From positions 1 to 64,000 of the forward strand of contig CAVZDP010000006.1 in the NCBI GenBank assembly GCA_963774075.1: DNA of 64,000 nt. The letters are read 5' to 3'. The stretch comes from JBBQNR01 sp963774075. Its GTDB lineage: Bacteria > Actinomycetota > Thermoleophilia > Solirubrobacterales > JBBDJG01. This document shows, in pieces, positions 62,730-64,000 of the stretch. The translations under genes and the position numbers were made by a program. How positions within the stretch are numbered: the stretch's first letter is position 1; each line of letters begins with the position of its first letter. The notes under the pieces were generated by a model, which saw only the letters and a program-made list of their open reading frames with translations, was not told where the DNA came from and did not search any database.

Positions 62730-63251
62730 ATGCCGGAGACACCGCCCGACCGCATCCGACCGCGATCGCTCGCCGACTACCTGGAGGTGATGACGAAGGC
62801 GGTCTTCCAGGCGGGCATGAGCTGGCAGATCGTCGAGTCCAAGTGGGAGGGATTCCAGCGCGCGTTCCACGGCTTCGACCCGGAACGCGTCGCGAAGCTG
62901 AAGCCGCGCGAGATCGAGAAGATCTGCGCCGACCCCCGGATCATCCGCAACCAGAACAAGGTGCTTGCCACCGTGGACAACGCGGACACGATGGTCTCGC
63001 TCGACAAGGAGCACGGAGGGTTCCGCAAGTACCTGCGCTCCCACGGTGACTTCTGGGAGACGGCCGCCGACCTCAAGCGCGAGTTTCGCTTCATGGGCGA
63101 CTTCGGTGCGTACTACTTCCTCTACGTGGTCGGCGAGAAGGTGCCTCCGCACGACGAGTGGCGCGCCGCACAGTCCCAGAAGGGGCGCGGCAAGCGCAGC
63201 GGCGCCGGCAAGAAGAGCGTCGCCGCCGGCGGCGCTAGTCGTGCTCGGTGA
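62730..63251 (+). CDS. DNA-3-methyladenine glycosylase I-like protein (Tag family)
   Basis: 173 residues. The segment MTKAVFQAGMSWQIVESKWE and FQRAFHGFDPERVAKLKPRE with PRIIRNQNKVLATVDNADTM follow the Tag core order (PF03352, helix-hairpin-helix-like). E. coli Tag carries an N-terminal Cys and His that bind zinc. Here the N-terminus (MPETPPDRIRPRSLADYLEV) has no Cys, so the zinc site is missing. The C-terminus is a Lys/Arg/Gly tail (KGRGKRSGAGKKS). Base excision of alkylated adenine is the family role. It overlaps the convergent zinc-finger gene by 17 bases. Confidence 0.8.
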   Translation: MPETPPDRIRPRSLADYLEVMTKAVFQAGMSWQIVESKWEGFQRAFHGFDPERVAKLKPREIEKICADPRIIRNQNKVLATVDNADTMVSLDKEHGGFRKYLRSHGDFWETAADLKREFRFMGDFGAYYFLYVVGEKVPPHDEWRAAQSQKGRGKRSGAGKKSVAAGGASRAR

Positions 63252-63534
63252 CCTCGACGGGCAGCCCGTCGACTACGAACGCGACCTCGTCCGAGTAGCA
63301 CCAGGCCCAATCTTCGCCGGGCTCGAACGAGAGCACGATCGGGTGTCCGTGCTCTCGCGCGTGGCGACTCGCGTGCCGGTTGGGCGACGAGTCGCAGCAG
63401 CCGACCCTGCCGCAGGTCATACACAGACGCAGGTGCATCCACGTGCCGCCGGTCTCGAGGCAATCGCTGCAGCCACTGGTGCTACTCGGGGTGACCGGTT
63501 GGATCTGGTCCAGATGCCCGCAAATCTCCGCCAT
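63235..63534 (-). CDS. UBP-type zinc finger protein
   Basis: 99 residues from ATG 63534. Cys and His ligands are arranged as in UBP/ZnF-UBP: CGHLDQIQPVTPSSTSGCSD then HLRLCMTCGRVGCCDSSPNR, HASRHAREHGHPIVLSFEP and WCYSDEVAF. In eukaryotes this finger binds the ubiquitin C-terminus; bacterial single-domain forms are common in Actinobacteria with unknown function. GTG 63609 is an alternative upstream start that adds 25 residues. Divergent from the last gene. Confidence 0.82.
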   Translation of the reverse strand: MAEICGHLDQIQPVTPSSTSGCSDCLETGGTWMHLRLCMTCGRVGCCDSSPNRHASRHAREHGHPIVLSFEPGEDWAWCYSDEVAFVVDGLPVEVTEHD

Positions 63535-63625
63535 CGCGGCCTGGGATTGTGACAGGGTGCCGTCGGCGGCCTCCTCTGAAAGACTTGTAGTCCTCAACAG
63601 GCCGGACACCTACAGGGGGGCAGCG

Positions 63626-64000
63626 GTGGCTGAAAGGTGGTTCTCGCAAGAGGAGCTCGAGCAGATGTCGCGGCCGACGATGGACCGCGCGATCGAGGCG
63701 ATCGAGAGCGGTGACCTAGAAACCGCGAAGGCGCTCTGCGAGGAGATGAAGCACGAGTGGCGACTGCTGCACGACCTGATGGTGGGCGGCATGGGTGGCC
63801 TCATCAGCTTCATCCAGGAGCGCATGGGCGACGATGGCGTGGCCGCGGCCTGGGCCTCGAGCAACGAGCGGGGCTGGCAGCCCCACGTGCGCGCTATCGC
63901 GCGCCAGGATCGCAAGGAGATCGTCCGCAGGCTCGCGGCGAACTGGCGCGCGCACTCGTGCAGCGGAACTGGACCGCACCCTGGCGCATTCACGATCACC
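63626..64000 (+). CDS. Hypothetical protein, N-terminal part only (cut by window edge)
   Basis: 125 codons from GTG, no stop before the right edge. MAERWFSQEELEQMSRPTMD then RAIEAIESGDLETAKALCEE, HEWRLLHDLMVGGMGGLISF and SNERGWQPHVRAIARQDRKE are mostly helical. The visible end is THCSG-like (AHSCSGTGPHPGAFTIT) with a Cys-His pair. I do not recognise the family with confidence. It is divergent from the zinc-finger gene. Confidence 0.6.
   Translation, partial: MAERWFSQEELEQMSRPTMDRAIEAIESGDLETAKALCEEMKHEWRLLHDLMVGGMGGLISFIQERMGDDGVAAAWASSNERGWQPHVRAIARQDRKEIVRRLAANWRAHSCSGTGPHPGAFTIT

Overview
The window is high-GC bacterial DNA with dense coding on both strands, short intergenic gaps and frequent GTG/TTG starts. 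I infer an actinobacterium, most likely of the class Thermoleophilia (Solirubrobacterales-like). The reasons are the gene content (WYL, MarR and TetR regulators, stand-alone LigD polymerase, PPK2, several Baeyer-Villiger monooxygenases) and the many secreted beta-propeller or Cys-ending 'FTPTGC' proteins. No rRNA or 16S marker is present, so this is inference. I found no tRNA, rRNA or CRISPR.

Region 1 (1-6.4 kb): a compact minus-strand operon reading PPOX-family flavin protein, SRPBCC protein, alpha/beta hydrolase, saccharopine-dehydrogenase-like reductase, FAD oxidoreductase (cut by the window edge). A divergent MarR gene and a palindrome sit between the two start sites. The first operon gene is cut by a complete IS3-family element. 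The target duplication and the uninterrupted reading frame can be reconstructed base by base.

Region 2 (6.4-21 kb): flippase-like membrane protein, a thioredoxin-reductase-like flavoprotein without the CxxC motif, a VOC protein with a divergent WYL regulator, two ACT/membrane genes, a stand-alone LigD polymerase facing exonuclease III, a Baeyer-Villiger monooxygenase plus cytochrome P450 pair, and small secreted or membrane proteins.

Region 3 (20.4-28 kb): TetR regulator, a 31-codon tautomerase fragment coupled to a molybdopterin oxidoreductase, an ABC efflux pair, PPK2 and a large secreted propeller protein.

Region 4 (28-42 kb): a second Baeyer-Villiger monooxygenase, a surface-glycan-like group (methyltransferase, glycosyltransferase-FkbM fusion, patatin-like membrane lipase, TylF-like methyltransferase), a secreted Pro/Arg-rich protein, UspA, a GH18-like enzyme with FnIII-like domains, and a fatty-acid desaturase followed by a cyclopropane synthase.

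Region 5 (42-54.5 kb): SBBP-repeat propeller, ClpB, and a cytochrome c maturation group (CcmF, CcmI-like) transcribed into a YVTN-propeller di-haem cytochrome.

Region 6 (54.6-64 kb): a 937-residue protein built of about ten-residue repeats with a recent 420-bp internal duplication, a Cys-rich secreted protein, two more glycosyltransferases that share an unnamed N-terminal domain with the one in region 4, an AEC transporter, a Tag-like DNA glycosylase and a UBP-type zinc finger protein. The strongest candidate for something undescribed is the N-terminal domain plus GT92-like glycosyltransferase family, present three times here, once fused to a FkbM methyltransferase.
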